From positions 40,377 to 104,376 of the forward strand of contig NZ_LUAW01000016.1 in the NCBI RefSeq assembly GCF_001605895.1: DNA of 64,000 nucleotides, written 5' to 3'. Shown in pieces: positions 52,240-61,989 of this stretch. The position numbers were made by a program, and so were the translations under genes. How positions within the stretch are numbered: position 1 is the first letter of the stretch; each line of letters opens with the position of its first letter. This DNA is from Acinetobacter pragensis. Its GTDB lineage: Bacteria; Pseudomonadota; Gammaproteobacteria; Pseudomonadales; Moraxellaceae. The notes beneath the pieces were generated by a model, which saw only the letters and a program-made list of their open reading frames with translations, made no database searches and was not told the origin of the DNA.

Positions 52240-54011
52240 TGGTATAACTCCTGCTGGGATTGAATATCATAGACTGTGACATCTACATAACTGTTCATTT
52301 GCACCTTTAAATTGAAGACTTGCGCCAAAAGCTGGCTGAAAATATAGATGCTGTGTCCGCGGAAAATCTCCGCCTGAATGCCAAGCCTGACTTTAACTCC
52401 CCGCACAAATAAAGGAAAAGGCTGACTGTCGACCAGCTTTTGCGTCAATTCAAAATCCAGGGTTTGGATCGCTTCTATCAGAATTTGGTTTTCACGTGAT
52501 TTCGGCAAATTATATAATTCAAGCAGTTCTTTAAGATGAGCAACTCCATCGCCATTCATTAGCGACATCATATTCAAGGAAAGATGCGAAATAATGCGCC
52601 ATTGTTCCTGTTTATTCTGTTCAAAATAATAAGGCGGATTTGGACGTTTTAACATTAGAGCGCGGCGCGCCAGACTGCTGTCATTCAATGTCAGGACATT
52701 TTGCTCTTTATTGTAGCTTTCATACGGTAAATCCTGATTAGAACACAGCAGCTCAATACTGATGAAGTCAGACTGCGTGCTCTGAGGCGCGAGGTGTTTT
52801 GACAGGAGCGAATAACTCAAGGCTTGGTTTTTATTTTTCAGCGCCGCCGTATTTAAGCAGTAATAAAAGTTTGCCTGCTCCTGATGGTAATGATTCATTG
52901 AAAAGAACGGTAAAACAGGAAAAATCGCCTGATCTTGGCCACTTTTCTCACGGATCATCTTCATGCTTAAAATTGAATACGCCTGATAATATTCCGGATG
53001 GTGCGCATCTGTCAGCAGCGGGTATTCCATTCGTTTGTGGTCAATTTTTTGCGGTTCAGCCTGCTTCTTGAACAGGTTGACGGCAGGTGTACAAAATAAT
53101 TTAAAATTGGCAGCATTTAATTCCGTGTAATTTCTTAAAGCTGCCTGATCATTTAAATTCATTTTAAAATGCACCTGTACTTCAAACTCATTTGCAGCCG
53201 CATCTAATAAATGCAGAAAGCCTAAATTCAAGGTCAGAAAATTATACTTTTCGGGGCAGCAAAAATATTCCATCAGCAGCCTGTATGCCTGATGGGTATG
53301 CTGATCAAGAGGCAAAATACTTTGCTGTTCAGCGAACCCTGCCAGCTCAAAAGGATTGGCAATCTCAAAAGTTTGCTGGCCTGCCTGTATTGAAAAACTG
53401 GTCGTGGCTTTAAAAATACTGTCCAGCACCTGTAAAGGAAAATTGGAAATTGCATCTAAATAAATAGGCAGTTTTTCAAGTGTCAAATGCGCGTGCAATT
53501 GATTGAATATTTCAAAGTCTAAACTGATGGTCGCATTTTGATTTAAGTGTATGTGCGCCGTTGGATGCGCTTTAAAATGAAGCTGTTTAAGCACTATAGG
53601 CAGCAAGCGGACTTCCTGCACCGTTGAATATTCACACTGCACACCACGGATGCTTTTAGATTTTAATGCTGTTCCGCGCGGAATGCTGAGTGCTCCAGAA
53701 AGCTGTTTGATTTTGTTCATATCATCAAAAGAAATCACGGAGCTTGCAGGAAATGGCTTTAGATACTGCGGAAACATTACTTCAAAAATTGAGCGTGTAA
53801 ACACGTCATAGCTGTCGTCCAGCTTTTTATCAATTCTGGCCGAAATCAAGGAAAAAGCCTGTATCAGGCGTTCAATATGCGGATCGTCAATTTGCTCTTG
53901 GTTTAATGATAAACGCTGTGCAATCTTTGGATATTTCTGCGCAAATTCGCGGGATTGCTGAGCAAACTCCTGCAATTGCTTTTCATAATACGGTAACAAC
54001 TCTTCAATCAC
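52203..54011 (-). CDS. tssF: T6SS baseplate protein TssF
   Basis: 602 aa, VasA/ImpG family. The N-terminal LLPYYEKQLQEFAQQSREFA and DPHIERLIQAFSLISARI blocks are diagnostic. It starts with GTG, AGG at 6 nt, 11 bp after tssE. Confidence 0.93.
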   Translation of the reverse strand: MIEELLPYYEKQLQEFAQQSREFAQKYPKIAQRLSLNQEQIDDPHIERLIQAFSLISARIDKKLDDSYDVFTRSIFEVMFPQYLKPFPASSVISFDDMNKIKQLSGALSIPRGTALKSKSIRGVQCEYSTVQEVRLLPIVLKQLHFKAHPTAHIHLNQNATISLDFEIFNQLHAHLTLEKLPIYLDAISNFPLQVLDSIFKATTSFSIQAGQQTFEIANPFELAGFAEQQSILPLDQHTHQAYRLLMEYFCCPEKYNFLTLNLGFLHLLDAAANEFEVQVHFKMNLNDQAALRNYTELNAANFKLFCTPAVNLFKKQAEPQKIDHKRMEYPLLTDAHHPEYYQAYSILSMKMIREKSGQDQAIFPVLPFFSMNHYHQEQANFYYCLNTAALKNKNQALSYSLLSKHLAPQSTQSDFISIELLCSNQDLPYESYNKEQNVLTLNDSSLARRALMLKRPNPPYYFEQNKQEQWRIISHLSLNMMSLMNGDGVAHLKELLELYNLPKSRENQILIEAIQTLDFELTQKLVDSQPFPLFVRGVKVRLGIQAEIFRGHSIYIFSQLLAQVFNLKVQMNSYVDVTVYDIQSQQELYQCMQNVGGKKLL

Positions 54012-54022
54012 AGTGAACCTAC

Positions 54023-54499
54023 TTAAGCTCTAGTCGAAATAACATATTGTTGTGTGGTCGGTTTCAGCAAGGCATCAAAAATAACAGGCTCATATAGAGG
54101 ATGAATATTCAAGAAAGCCTGAATGCTGAGGCAAAGCGCCCCCATGTTGTGACCTTCCATAAGCATTTCAACTTGAATCTGTTTCAGCCTTGGCTCGTGC
54201 GCTGCAATTGACTGCTCAATTGATTGGCAAATTTTGTCCCGGTCCATTGGGTTTGCTGTCGAAAGCCCGACAAAATCAATGATGCCAAACTGTAGAATTG
54301 ACTGCTTAGCCAAAGGAAAATCATGAATTTCATTGCTTAATTTCGAAGCCCGGCTATTTAATAAATCTTCTAAGTCCAGTGCAACTGATTCACGCAATTG
54401 CTGAAGTGACAGGCCTTGCTGTCCATGCTGTTCATTGGGCAGCATCCGGTCAAATAAGGTTGTTTTAAAGCCATACGGATAAAGCTGGTCTAAATTCAT
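54023..54499 (-). CDS. tssE: T6SS baseplate protein TssE (gp25-like)
   Basis: 158 aa with the lysozyme-like gp25 fold: LFDRM at the N-terminus, LEDLLNSRAS and the C-terminal strand. It sits at the sheath-baseplate joint. No good ribosome binding site is seen, and a terminator-like hairpin separates it from hcp. Confidence 0.88.
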   Translation of the reverse strand: MNLDQLYPYGFKTTLFDRMLPNEQHGQQGLSLQQLRESVALDLEDLLNSRASKLSNEIHDFPLAKQSILQFGIIDFVGLSTANPMDRDKICQSIEQSIAAHEPRLKQIQVEMLMEGHNMGALCLSIQAFLNIHPLYEPVIFDALLKPTTQQYVISTRA

Positions 54500-54525
54500 G
54501 TTCTTATTTTTAATATGATAATTGT

Positions 54526-54556
54526 AAAAATAGAGGCCAATGAAAATCAGCCTCTA
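54526..54556 (-). terminator. Intrinsic terminator between hcp and tssE
   Basis: On the - strand TAGAGGC / GCCTCTA form a 7-bp stem with a 12-nt loop, followed by TTTTTAC. It is inside the T6SS operon, 20 bp after the hcp stop, and would reduce transcription of everything downstream. Confidence 0.7.
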
Positions 54557-54576
54557 CCTCAAAATGCGACTTTAAA

Positions 54577-55080
54577 TTATGCTGCGTAAGATGCAGTATT
54601 ATTTGAAAGCGACCATTTTTTTGTTACTGCGCCTTTTTGAGTGCCGTTAATATCCTGCTGATTGTAAGTCCATTCGACAGCAGCGTATTTCAGGCCAAAA
54701 GCTTCATTCGGCACGCCTTCTTCATTGACATTTGGCGTTACGCTCGAAATTAAGACATGCTTCAATTTAATCTGAAGATATTTAATGCGTTTGTCGCCAT
54801 TTGCACGGTAAAAATCAATTTGAACTTCATCAAATGTGTAGCCTGCAGAACATGCTTCCCAAAGTTTTGGACTGGTCGCATCCAAATCCTTCATAAAAAT
54901 CATATCTGAATGTTCAACACGTTCAGCAGTATGCCCGCCTACACTTGATGAAGTGGCTGACTTTGGCTGACGCATATTGTGAGACCAAGAATTCACTTCC
55001 AGCCAATTCTTGTGCTCAGAATCCCGGGATTCGCCATCCACTTTGTATTTACCTTTAAACTGAACGTATATGTCTTTCAT
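54577..55080 (-). CDS. hcp: T6SS tube protein Hcp
   Basis: 167 aa, the usual Hcp length. The start DIYVQFKGKYKVDGESRD, the HNMRQP region and the C-terminal VEWTYNQQD are typical. It forms the inner tube and is secreted. The upstream AGGAAA gives a good ribosome binding site. Confidence 0.95.
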   Translation of the reverse strand: MKDIYVQFKGKYKVDGESRDSEHKNWLEVNSWSHNMRQPKSATSSSVGGHTAERVEHSDMIFMKDLDATSPKLWEACSAGYTFDEVQIDFYRANGDKRIKYLQIKLKHVLISSVTPNVNEEGVPNEAFGLKYAAVEWTYNQQDINGTQKGAVTKKWSLSNNTASYAA

Positions 55081-55129
55081 TTTTATATTTTTCCTGATTT
55101 TAATTTCAAGTTATTATTATGTTGCCTCA

Positions 55130-56614
55130 TTAATTTGAGGACTGAGGAAGCTCAGTAACAAGTCTCAAAGATACTGATAACTCATCCAACTGGAAATGCG
55201 GCCTTAAAAAGACCACAGACTTGTAGTGTCCAGGCTGTGCTGGGTTCTCTACAACTTTTACAGACGCTTCACGCAGTGGGTATTGCGCTTTGGCTTCTTG
55301 AGAGGCGCCATCATCCAGCAGCACATATTGAGAGAGCCAATCATTCAAAAAGGCTTCAACATTTCCTGCAGATGCAAAACTTCCCACTTTATCTCGCATC
55401 ATTGCTTTCAAATAATGCGCAATGCGTGAAACCGCCATGATGTATTGGATTTGACTGGATAAAGCTGAATTGGCATTCGCCGTATCGCTATCATATTTTT
55501 TAGGTTTTTGTGCAGACTGTGCACCGAAAAATGCGGCATAGTCAGTGTTTTTGCAATGCACCAAAGGTACAAAACCTAAATCGCTCAGCTCCTTTTCACG
55601 ACGGTCTGTAATTGCAATTTCAGTCGGACATTTAAAGACCACTTCCCCATCATTGGTTTTAAATGTATGTACCGGCAGGCCTTCGACTAAACCGCCGCCT
55701 TCTACACCGCGTATTGCAGCGCACCATCCATGCATATCAAACGCATTGGTCAAACGGGTTGAAAAGGCGTAAGCGGCGTTCATCCATAAATATTCATTAT
55801 GATTTTCCCCGGAGACTTCTTCTGCATAGTTAAAGCCTTCAGTTGCTGTGCCTTCCTTTGGATGATACGGCAAACGTCCCAATACGCGTGGCATAGTCAA
55901 TGCCACATAACGCGCATCGTCGCTTTCACGAAAAGATCGCCATTGCACATATTCAGCAGTTTCAAAGATTTTTGAAACATCCCGTGGCCGGTCAATATCT
56001 GTAAAGGCCTCTAAACCAAACATCTCCGGGCTGGCCGCCGAAATAAAAGGCGCATGCGCAGCGGCCGCCACATGTGAAATCTGTTCCAGCAAATACAGAT
56101 CAGACGGCGTCCGGTCAAATTCAAAGTCCCCGATAAGCGTCGCATAAGGCGCGCCGCCAAACGAGCCGTACTCTTCTTCATATATTTTCTTAAATAGTGT
56201 ACTTTGATCAAAGTCTGTTGCACCTTGAAAATCTTTGATCAATTCTTTTTTGGTTGTATTCAGCATACGAATTTTAATTAAAGAATTCGACGGGGTTTCT
56301 TGGCAAAAATAATACAAACCGCGCCATGTTGATTCTACTTTCTGAAAATCCGCATGATGCATAATTTGGCTTAACTGCGTTGAAATCAACGCATCAATTT
56401 CTGCAATGCGCTTATCAATAGATAAAGTCATGTTTTCAGAAACCGTGATGGTTCCCGCCATCACTTCTTTCGCTAACTCACCAATTAAGCTTTTTGCACG
56501 GTGATGCTCATCTTCCGTACGCGCAATTCGGCTTTGTTCAACAATTGAGTCCAGTAAATTATAATCTTCTTTGAAAGCTGTATTCGATAGCGCTGCAGTA
56601 TTTGAATTATTCAT
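55130..56614 (-). CDS. tssC: T6SS sheath protein TssC
   Basis: 494 aa, ImpD/VipB family; blocks such as ESTWRGLYYF, FGGAPYATLIGDFEF and RIAHYLKAMMRDKVG are diagnostic. With TssB it builds the contractile sheath that ClpV dismantles. The start overlaps tssB by 8 bp. Confidence 0.96.
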   Translation of the reverse strand: MNNSNTAALSNTAFKEDYNLLDSIVEQSRIARTEDEHHRAKSLIGELAKEVMAGTITVSENMTLSIDKRIAEIDALISTQLSQIMHHADFQKVESTWRGLYYFCQETPSNSLIKIRMLNTTKKELIKDFQGATDFDQSTLFKKIYEEEYGSFGGAPYATLIGDFEFDRTPSDLYLLEQISHVAAAAHAPFISAASPEMFGLEAFTDIDRPRDVSKIFETAEYVQWRSFRESDDARYVALTMPRVLGRLPYHPKEGTATEGFNYAEEVSGENHNEYLWMNAAYAFSTRLTNAFDMHGWCAAIRGVEGGGLVEGLPVHTFKTNDGEVVFKCPTEIAITDRREKELSDLGFVPLVHCKNTDYAAFFGAQSAQKPKKYDSDTANANSALSSQIQYIMAVSRIAHYLKAMMRDKVGSFASAGNVEAFLNDWLSQYVLLDDGASQEAKAQYPLREASVKVVENPAQPGHYKSVVFLRPHFQLDELSVSLRLVTELPQSSN

Positions 56615-57110
56615 TTTCGGCTTCCAAACTTAGTGTGCGGACTTGATCCGTATTTTGCAGTACATCATCCAGCAGATCTTCCAGCCGTTCATTATTGGAA
56701 ATTTTATTGCGTAAATCGGTCAGCCGCTCACGGGCGGCCACCAGTTTTTTCAAAGGATCAACTTGCTGCACCACCTTTTCTGGGCGGAAGTCATCCATCG
56801 ATTTAAAAGTCAGATCAACTGGCATTTTTCCGCCTTCTTCCGTCAATGTATTGGCCACTTGGTAATTGGCTCGCGGCGCTAAAGACTCAATGACTTCGTC
56901 AATATTTTCTAAATCCACATTAATGAATTTTTTGTCCTTCAGCTTGGTTTTTTCCAATTCAGACGCTGCTGAAAAATCGCCTAAAACCCCGACCACGAAA
57001 GGCAACTCTTTTACTTCACGTCCATCCCCAACGTCAACATCGTAAGTCAGCTGCACACGCGGCGGCCTTATGCGCTGTAATTTTTTTTGTACACTTTCAC
57101 GCTTTGCCAT
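56607..57110 (-). CDS. tssB: T6SS sheath protein TssB
   Basis: 167 aa, ImpB/VipA family, with ESVQKKLQRIRPPRVQLTYDV near the N-terminus and the LPFVVGVLGDFS block. AAGGA lies ~8 nt before the ATG at 57110; the longer frame overlaps asaA. Confidence 0.95.
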   Translation of the reverse strand: MAKRESVQKKLQRIRPPRVQLTYDVDVGDGREVKELPFVVGVLGDFSAASELEKTKLKDKKFINVDLENIDEVIESLAPRANYQVANTLTEEGGKMPVDLTFKSMDDFRPEKVVQQVDPLKKLVAARERLTDLRNKISNNERLEDLLDDVLQNTDQVRTLSLEAENE

Positions 57111-57123
57111 CTTTATGTCCTTG

Positions 57124-57810
57124 TTATTTTTTATTGAATGTATCAAACGGAGATGCGCTTGAGGAATTTGAAGCTTTCAGTACGGGTTCTTTGGCTGCCG
57201 CTTTGCTTGTTTTAACGGCTTTAGGCGCTATGCTTTTCGTGGCTTCTATTTTTGTTTTTTTATATGCTGTATTTTTTTCCGCGGTTTTTTTGCTTGATTT
57301 CTTTTTATTTGGATATTCCGCTGCTGCCGCATTTCCCGGCACTGTCGACTGCGCAAAATAAATTGTTTCCGCCAATAGCTTTGCGGGCGCATAAGTTTCT
57401 ACAGATAATGCACGCAGTTCAACAGTACGCATCTGATTTAATGCATTTTGTGAAATTGCCGTACCTGCAAGAAACACAATATCTGTCAGTTCAGGTGTAT
57501 GGATATTCTGATTGCGGAGCTGATTTACCGCTTGCAGCGCTTTTAGATTTTGATCAAGCGCTTGATATTTTTGCGCAATTTGAATTTGCAATTGCGCCAG
57601 CAGTTCTGGGTTCTTCCTGTTTTTTTTATCGCAGACCTGACTATACAGACTGATTAAATCAGCATCGCTATCCCCAGCAGCCAAGGGATAAATTTTTGCG
57701 CATGATTTTTTAATTTCAGCCGTGTCTTCTTTTTTAGCATGGCTTGCCTGTGTCATGCAGACAACAGCAAGCATCGGAATGAAAATCATCCCTTTGGTCA
57801 TAATATGCAT
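57124..57810 (-). CDS. T6SS cluster periplasmic protein (AsaA-like)
   Basis: 228 aa with a signal peptide (near SHA-KK), a helical middle (~30-150) and a lysine/alanine-rich tail (~165-215; KKKSSKKTAEKN). I know no domain for it. First genes of this kind stand before tssB in Acinetobacter T6SS clusters and have been called asaA. The lysine-rich end could bind peptidoglycan or DNA, but this is a guess. The fourth codon is also a possible start. Confidence 0.65.
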   Translation of the reverse strand: MHIMTKGMIFIPMLAVVCMTQASHAKKEDTAEIKKSCAKIYPLAAGDSDADLISLYSQVCDKKNRKNPELLAQLQIQIAQKYQALDQNLKALQAVNQLRNQNIHTPELTDIVFLAGTAISQNALNQMRTVELRALSVETYAPAKLLAETIYFAQSTVPGNAAAAEYPNKKKSSKKTAEKNTAYKKTKIEATKSIAPKAVKTSKAAAKEPVLKASNSSSASPFDTFNKK

Positions 57811-58171
57811 GAATTATTCTCTAAATTTAGTCGTTATCTGCAAGGTTCATCACTTATTAATTTGTGATTCTTCCTTTTTCTAATCATTATTTTGATTTAT
57901 TACGGTGCAGATTTAACAAAAAAATATCACCAAAAGTCAACATATAAATTTTAGCAATGAACAAAAAACGTCATTTTTTGATTATTTTTTGCAAATAAGC
58001 GTGATTTAATTTTGATTTTTCTAAAATTTATGTAGAATACGCCGACTGCTTTATTACAAATAATAACTTAAGGCATTGATTTAAAAAATAATAAGCTTAT
58101 TAAATAAAAAAACAGCCCATAACTAGACTTATTTAAATGAGCTGCTTGTTCTTAAAAATATTGAGAAATAT
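57811..58171. promoter_or_regulatory. Divergent promoter region of the two T6SS operons
   Basis: 361 bp, very AT-rich, separating the asaA operon from the tssH operon. On the + strand TTTGAT (58011-58016) and TAGAAT (58033-58038) at 16 bp may be the tssH promoter. No sigma-54 type site or clear operator palindrome was found. Confidence 0.45.
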
Positions 58172-60841
58172 ATGAATAATTTAAAAATTTTAATTACGAA
58201 ATTATCTGCACAATCACGCTTATCGCTCGAAAAATCAGCCAATACCTGCATCTCACTGCAGAATTATGAAATTGAAATTGAACATTTTTTATTAGAACTG
58301 CTTAATCAAAAAAGCAGCAATGATCTTCAAATTTTAATTAATAAATACCATATTTCTAAAGATGGCTTAATTCAAGACCTAACAAAAAGCATTTCGCATT
58401 TGCCTAAAGGCAATACACGAACACCTATTTTTGCCAAGTCGATCATCCGCTTGCTGGAACAGGCTTGGCTGCTGGCATCTGCTGAACAGAACCCGGTCAT
58501 CCGCAGCGGCCATTTAATCACGGCCCTCTTGACTGCCGATGATTTATCTCAAATTGCCAACCGCGCATCTTCACTTTTTGACCTTTTTCCCATTGATACC
58601 ATGAAGCATAAATTTATAGATTTGTGCCATGCCAGCTGTGAAAATCAGCTTCAACAATCAGAACAAAAAGCCGCAGATACAGCTTCAGCAGGAAACATAG
58701 TCAAATCAGCTGTCCAAACGCCGGCATTAGATCAGTACACCATCAATCTAACTGAAAAAGCAAAAAATGGCGAAATTGACCCCGTAATTGGACGTGAATT
58801 CGAAATTCGCATGATGCTGGATATTTTGATGCGGCGCCGTCAAAACAATCCCATTTTAACCGGCGAACCTGGCGTCGGAAAAACAGCAGTTGTTGAAGGT
58901 TTAGCCCTGAAAATTGCTCAAAATCAGGTTCCTGATGCCCTAAAAAATGTCCAGCTCCATGTTCTGGATATGGGCCTGCTGCAAGCGGGCGCCAGTGTTA
59001 AAGGTGAATTTGAAAACCGCTTAAAACAAGTGATTCAAGAAGTTCAGTCTTCCTGTCACCCCATTATAATCTTCATAGATGAAGCTCACACATTGATAGG
59101 CGCTGGCGGTCAAGCTGGACAAAATGATGCTGCGAACCTTCTTAAACCCGCATTGGCCCGCGGTGAATTGCGAACCATTGCCGCTACAACTTGGGCTGAA
59201 TACAAACAGTATTTTGAAAAAGATGCGGCGCTGAGCCGGCGCTTTCAGGTAGTGAAAGTTGAAGAGCCTGATGAAGAAACAGCCATTGATATGCTGCGCG
59301 CCATGATACCGGTAATGGCCGGCCATTTTAAGCTGCAGATTGATGATGAAGCGGTTGTTAATGCTGTACAGGCCTCTCAGCGCTATATTACCGGCCGACA
59401 GCTGCCCGACAAAGCCATCAGTGTTTTAGATACGGCAGCTGCCCGGGTCGCATTAACGCAAAGCGCAGTTCCGGTGCAGCTGGATCAGCTTTATGCACAG
59501 CAGCATAATCTTAAGCTCCAGTATGAAATTTTAATACAGGAAAATAAAAACATGCCGATTCATCATGCGCGCTTGGATGAGTTAGCCACAGCCATAGCCG
59601 GTTTAGCGCATGATATTGAGAAAACAGAAGCTCAGTGGAGAAGTGAGTTGAGTTTAGTGCAAAAAATTCAAAAATTGCAGCAAACCGAAGAAATCTGCCC
59701 TGCAGACACCATTACTGCATTGCGTCAGCAGCTGTCTGCTTTGCAAGGTTCATCTCCTCTAGTTTTTGAGCGGGTCAATGCGTCAATTATTAATGAAATT
59801 ATTTCAGATTGGACAGGCATCCCTGTCGGAAAAATGGTGAATGATGACATTAAGCACATCCTGAATTTAGAAGAAAAGCTCAGCCAGCGCGTGATGGGGC
59901 AAGCTTATGCGCTGCATCAGCTGGTGCAAGGCATAAAAACCTCTAAGGCAAGATTGGAAGATCCCAATAAACCGCAAGGTGTCTTTATGCTGGTGGGACC
60001 AAGCGGCGTAGGAAAAACCGAGACTGCCCTCACTTTGGCCAATGAATTGTATGGCGGCGAATCACATTTAATCACCATCAATATGTCCGAATATCAGGAG
60101 GCGCATACCGTTTCTTCTTTAAAAGGCGCGCCGCCCGGTTATGTTGGCTATGGTCAAGGCGGAATATTGACCGAGGCCGTACGCCGTAATCCCTACAGTG
60201 TTGTGCTGCTGGATGAAATTGAAAAAGCGCACAATGATGTGCAAGAATTATTTTATCAAGTTCTTGATAAAGGCGTGCTGGAAGATGGCGAAGGGCGCCT
60301 GATTGATTTTAAAAATACCACTATACTTTTAACCTCCAACACAGGTTCAAGCGCCATTATGCAGGCATGCCTTAACCGCCCTGTAAAAGAATGGCCTGCT
60401 GCCGAAGAATTGATTGAACAGCTTAAGCCAAGCCTGTATAAGCAATTTAAACCCGCATTTTTAGGCCGTATGCGTATTGTGCCGTATTACCCACTGCATG
60501 ATGAACTGCTGGTTCAAATCATTCAGCAGAAATTAGGCAAAATCACCTCCAGAATTGAACACCAATATCAAACAAAAGTAATTTATAACAATGATTTAAT
60601 TGAGCTGCTTTTAAACCGCTGTACTGAAATAGATAGCGGCGCCCGCAATGTCGATAATATTTTAAATTCGACGGTGCTTCCCGCCCTTGCTACAGAACTT
60701 TTACTGGCAATGAGCGAACAGAAGCTCCCAAGCTTAATAGAAATTTTTGTCCACAATGACGAAATACACTACAAACTCGACACTGATCTCCAACCAGTAA
60801 AAAAAACAAAATCGAAAAAATCAAAAATAATAACAGCATAA
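58172..60841 (+). CDS. tssH: T6SS sheath-recycling ATPase TssH (ClpV)
   Basis: 889 aa Clp/Hsp100 ATPase. An N-terminal double repeat (~10-160) is followed by AAA-1 (Walker A GEPGVGKTAV near 231, Walker B IIFIDEAHTL), a coiled-coil insertion, and AAA-2 (GPSGVGKTET near 609, VVLLDEIEKAH). It disassembles contracted TssBC sheath. The C-terminus is lysine-rich. Confidence 0.95.
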   Translation: MNNLKILITKLSAQSRLSLEKSANTCISLQNYEIEIEHFLLELLNQKSSNDLQILINKYHISKDGLIQDLTKSISHLPKGNTRTPIFAKSIIRLLEQAWLLASAEQNPVIRSGHLITALLTADDLSQIANRASSLFDLFPIDTMKHKFIDLCHASCENQLQQSEQKAADTASAGNIVKSAVQTPALDQYTINLTEKAKNGEIDPVIGREFEIRMMLDILMRRRQNNPILTGEPGVGKTAVVEGLALKIAQNQVPDALKNVQLHVLDMGLLQAGASVKGEFENRLKQVIQEVQSSCHPIIIFIDEAHTLIGAGGQAGQNDAANLLKPALARGELRTIAATTWAEYKQYFEKDAALSRRFQVVKVEEPDEETAIDMLRAMIPVMAGHFKLQIDDEAVVNAVQASQRYITGRQLPDKAISVLDTAAARVALTQSAVPVQLDQLYAQQHNLKLQYEILIQENKNMPIHHARLDELATAIAGLAHDIEKTEAQWRSELSLVQKIQKLQQTEEICPADTITALRQQLSALQGSSPLVFERVNASIINEIISDWTGIPVGKMVNDDIKHILNLEEKLSQRVMGQAYALHQLVQGIKTSKARLEDPNKPQGVFMLVGPSGVGKTETALTLANELYGGESHLITINMSEYQEAHTVSSLKGAPPGYVGYGQGGILTEAVRRNPYSVVLLDEIEKAHNDVQELFYQVLDKGVLEDGEGRLIDFKNTTILLTSNTGSSAIMQACLNRPVKEWPAAEELIEQLKPSLYKQFKPAFLGRMRIVPYYPLHDELLVQIIQQKLGKITSRIEHQYQTKVIYNNDLIELLLNRCTEIDSGARNVDNILNSTVLPALATELLLAMSEQKLPSLIEIFVHNDEIHYKLDTDLQPVKKTKSKKSKIITA

Positions 60842-60859
60842 TTTTAATATAGGCAGATT

Positions 60860-61984
60860 ATGAGTTTAGAACTCGATCATTTATTACAGCCCATTTCAGA
60901 CAGCAGCCCATGCGGAACAGACTGTTCTTTTTCCAATGAGTTCCATGCGATTAAAAAGGCAAAGACTCAGGATGACCCTTTGCTTGAACAGGGCGATTGG
61001 GTTTCAGAGCCCAAACAAGCGGACTGGGTATTTATTCATGCAAAATCTACAGAATTGCTGATTGATAGAACCAAAGATCTTCGGCTATTTACATGGCTGC
61101 TGGAGGCATGGACACATTTGTATGGGTTTGAAGGCACAGCGAAAGCCATTGAGCTGACACACCGCAGTTTGGCTGAGTATTGGATTCAGCTCCATCCTGA
61201 AATTGAAGAAGATGATTTAGATCAGCGGATTGGATTGCTTCAAGGCTTTATCAATTTAATTCCAAATTTATTAAAAAGCATCCCGATTACCAATCAGAGT
61301 TCAGCTTATACACTTTTTGATTATGAAAGCATGCTGCATCAGCAGAATCAAAAACTCAAAATGAACCTTGAGGATGACGTCAATAATACGCAAGCGGGTT
61401 CTTTCGAGCAATTTGAGCAAGCCTTGTTCAATACATCAAAATCTTTTCAATATCAAAATTATCATCAATTTTTGGATATTTTGAAACATTGGCAGCAACT
61501 TAAAGACATTTTGGATAGTTTGATGGGATTGGATGCTCCCAGCTTTGCTTCAATTGATTCACAAATTGAAATGAGTCATTTGACGTTAAAAAAACTCTAC
61601 AAAGCCGATGCATTTGTTCATGCAAATGAAGTATCAGTTGCCACTTCGACGCAACAAAACCATCTGTTTCATCCCAGCCCAAATGAGCCTGTACAAGCAA
61701 TGAATACCCGGCCGTCTTTTCAGCCGCAGCCGCAAGCTCATTTAGCAAACCGGGAACAGGCTATGCATGTACTGCAGGAAATTTCTGATTATTTTCAGGT
61801 GAATGAGCCGCATAGCCCTGTCAGCTATCTACTGCGGAAAACCATAAAATGGAGCAGGATGCCGCTGCATGAATGGCTGACGCATGTATTGAAAAATGAA
61901 AAGCCCTTGGATGGTGTTCAAGAACTGCTGGGTGTCTATGAATACAGCGATGAATCAAATAATGAAAACAATACTAACTGGTAA
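60860..61984 (+). CDS. tssA: T6SS protein TssA
   Basis: 374 aa, ImpA family: the N-terminal domain (LLQPISDSSPCGTDCSF, DWVFIHAKSTELL, DLRLFTWLLEAW) is clear. TssA guides priming and growth of tube and sheath. It starts 18 bp after tssH. Confidence 0.92.
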   Translation: MSLELDHLLQPISDSSPCGTDCSFSNEFHAIKKAKTQDDPLLEQGDWVSEPKQADWVFIHAKSTELLIDRTKDLRLFTWLLEAWTHLYGFEGTAKAIELTHRSLAEYWIQLHPEIEEDDLDQRIGLLQGFINLIPNLLKSIPITNQSSAYTLFDYESMLHQQNQKLKMNLEDDVNNTQAGSFEQFEQALFNTSKSFQYQNYHQFLDILKHWQQLKDILDSLMGLDAPSFASIDSQIEMSHLTLKKLYKADAFVHANEVSVATSTQQNHLFHPSPNEPVQAMNTRPSFQPQPQAHLANREQAMHVLQEISDYFQVNEPHSPVSYLLRKTIKWSRMPLHEWLTHVLKNEKPLDGVQELLGVYEYSDESNNENNTNW

Positions 61985-61989
61985 TTCAG

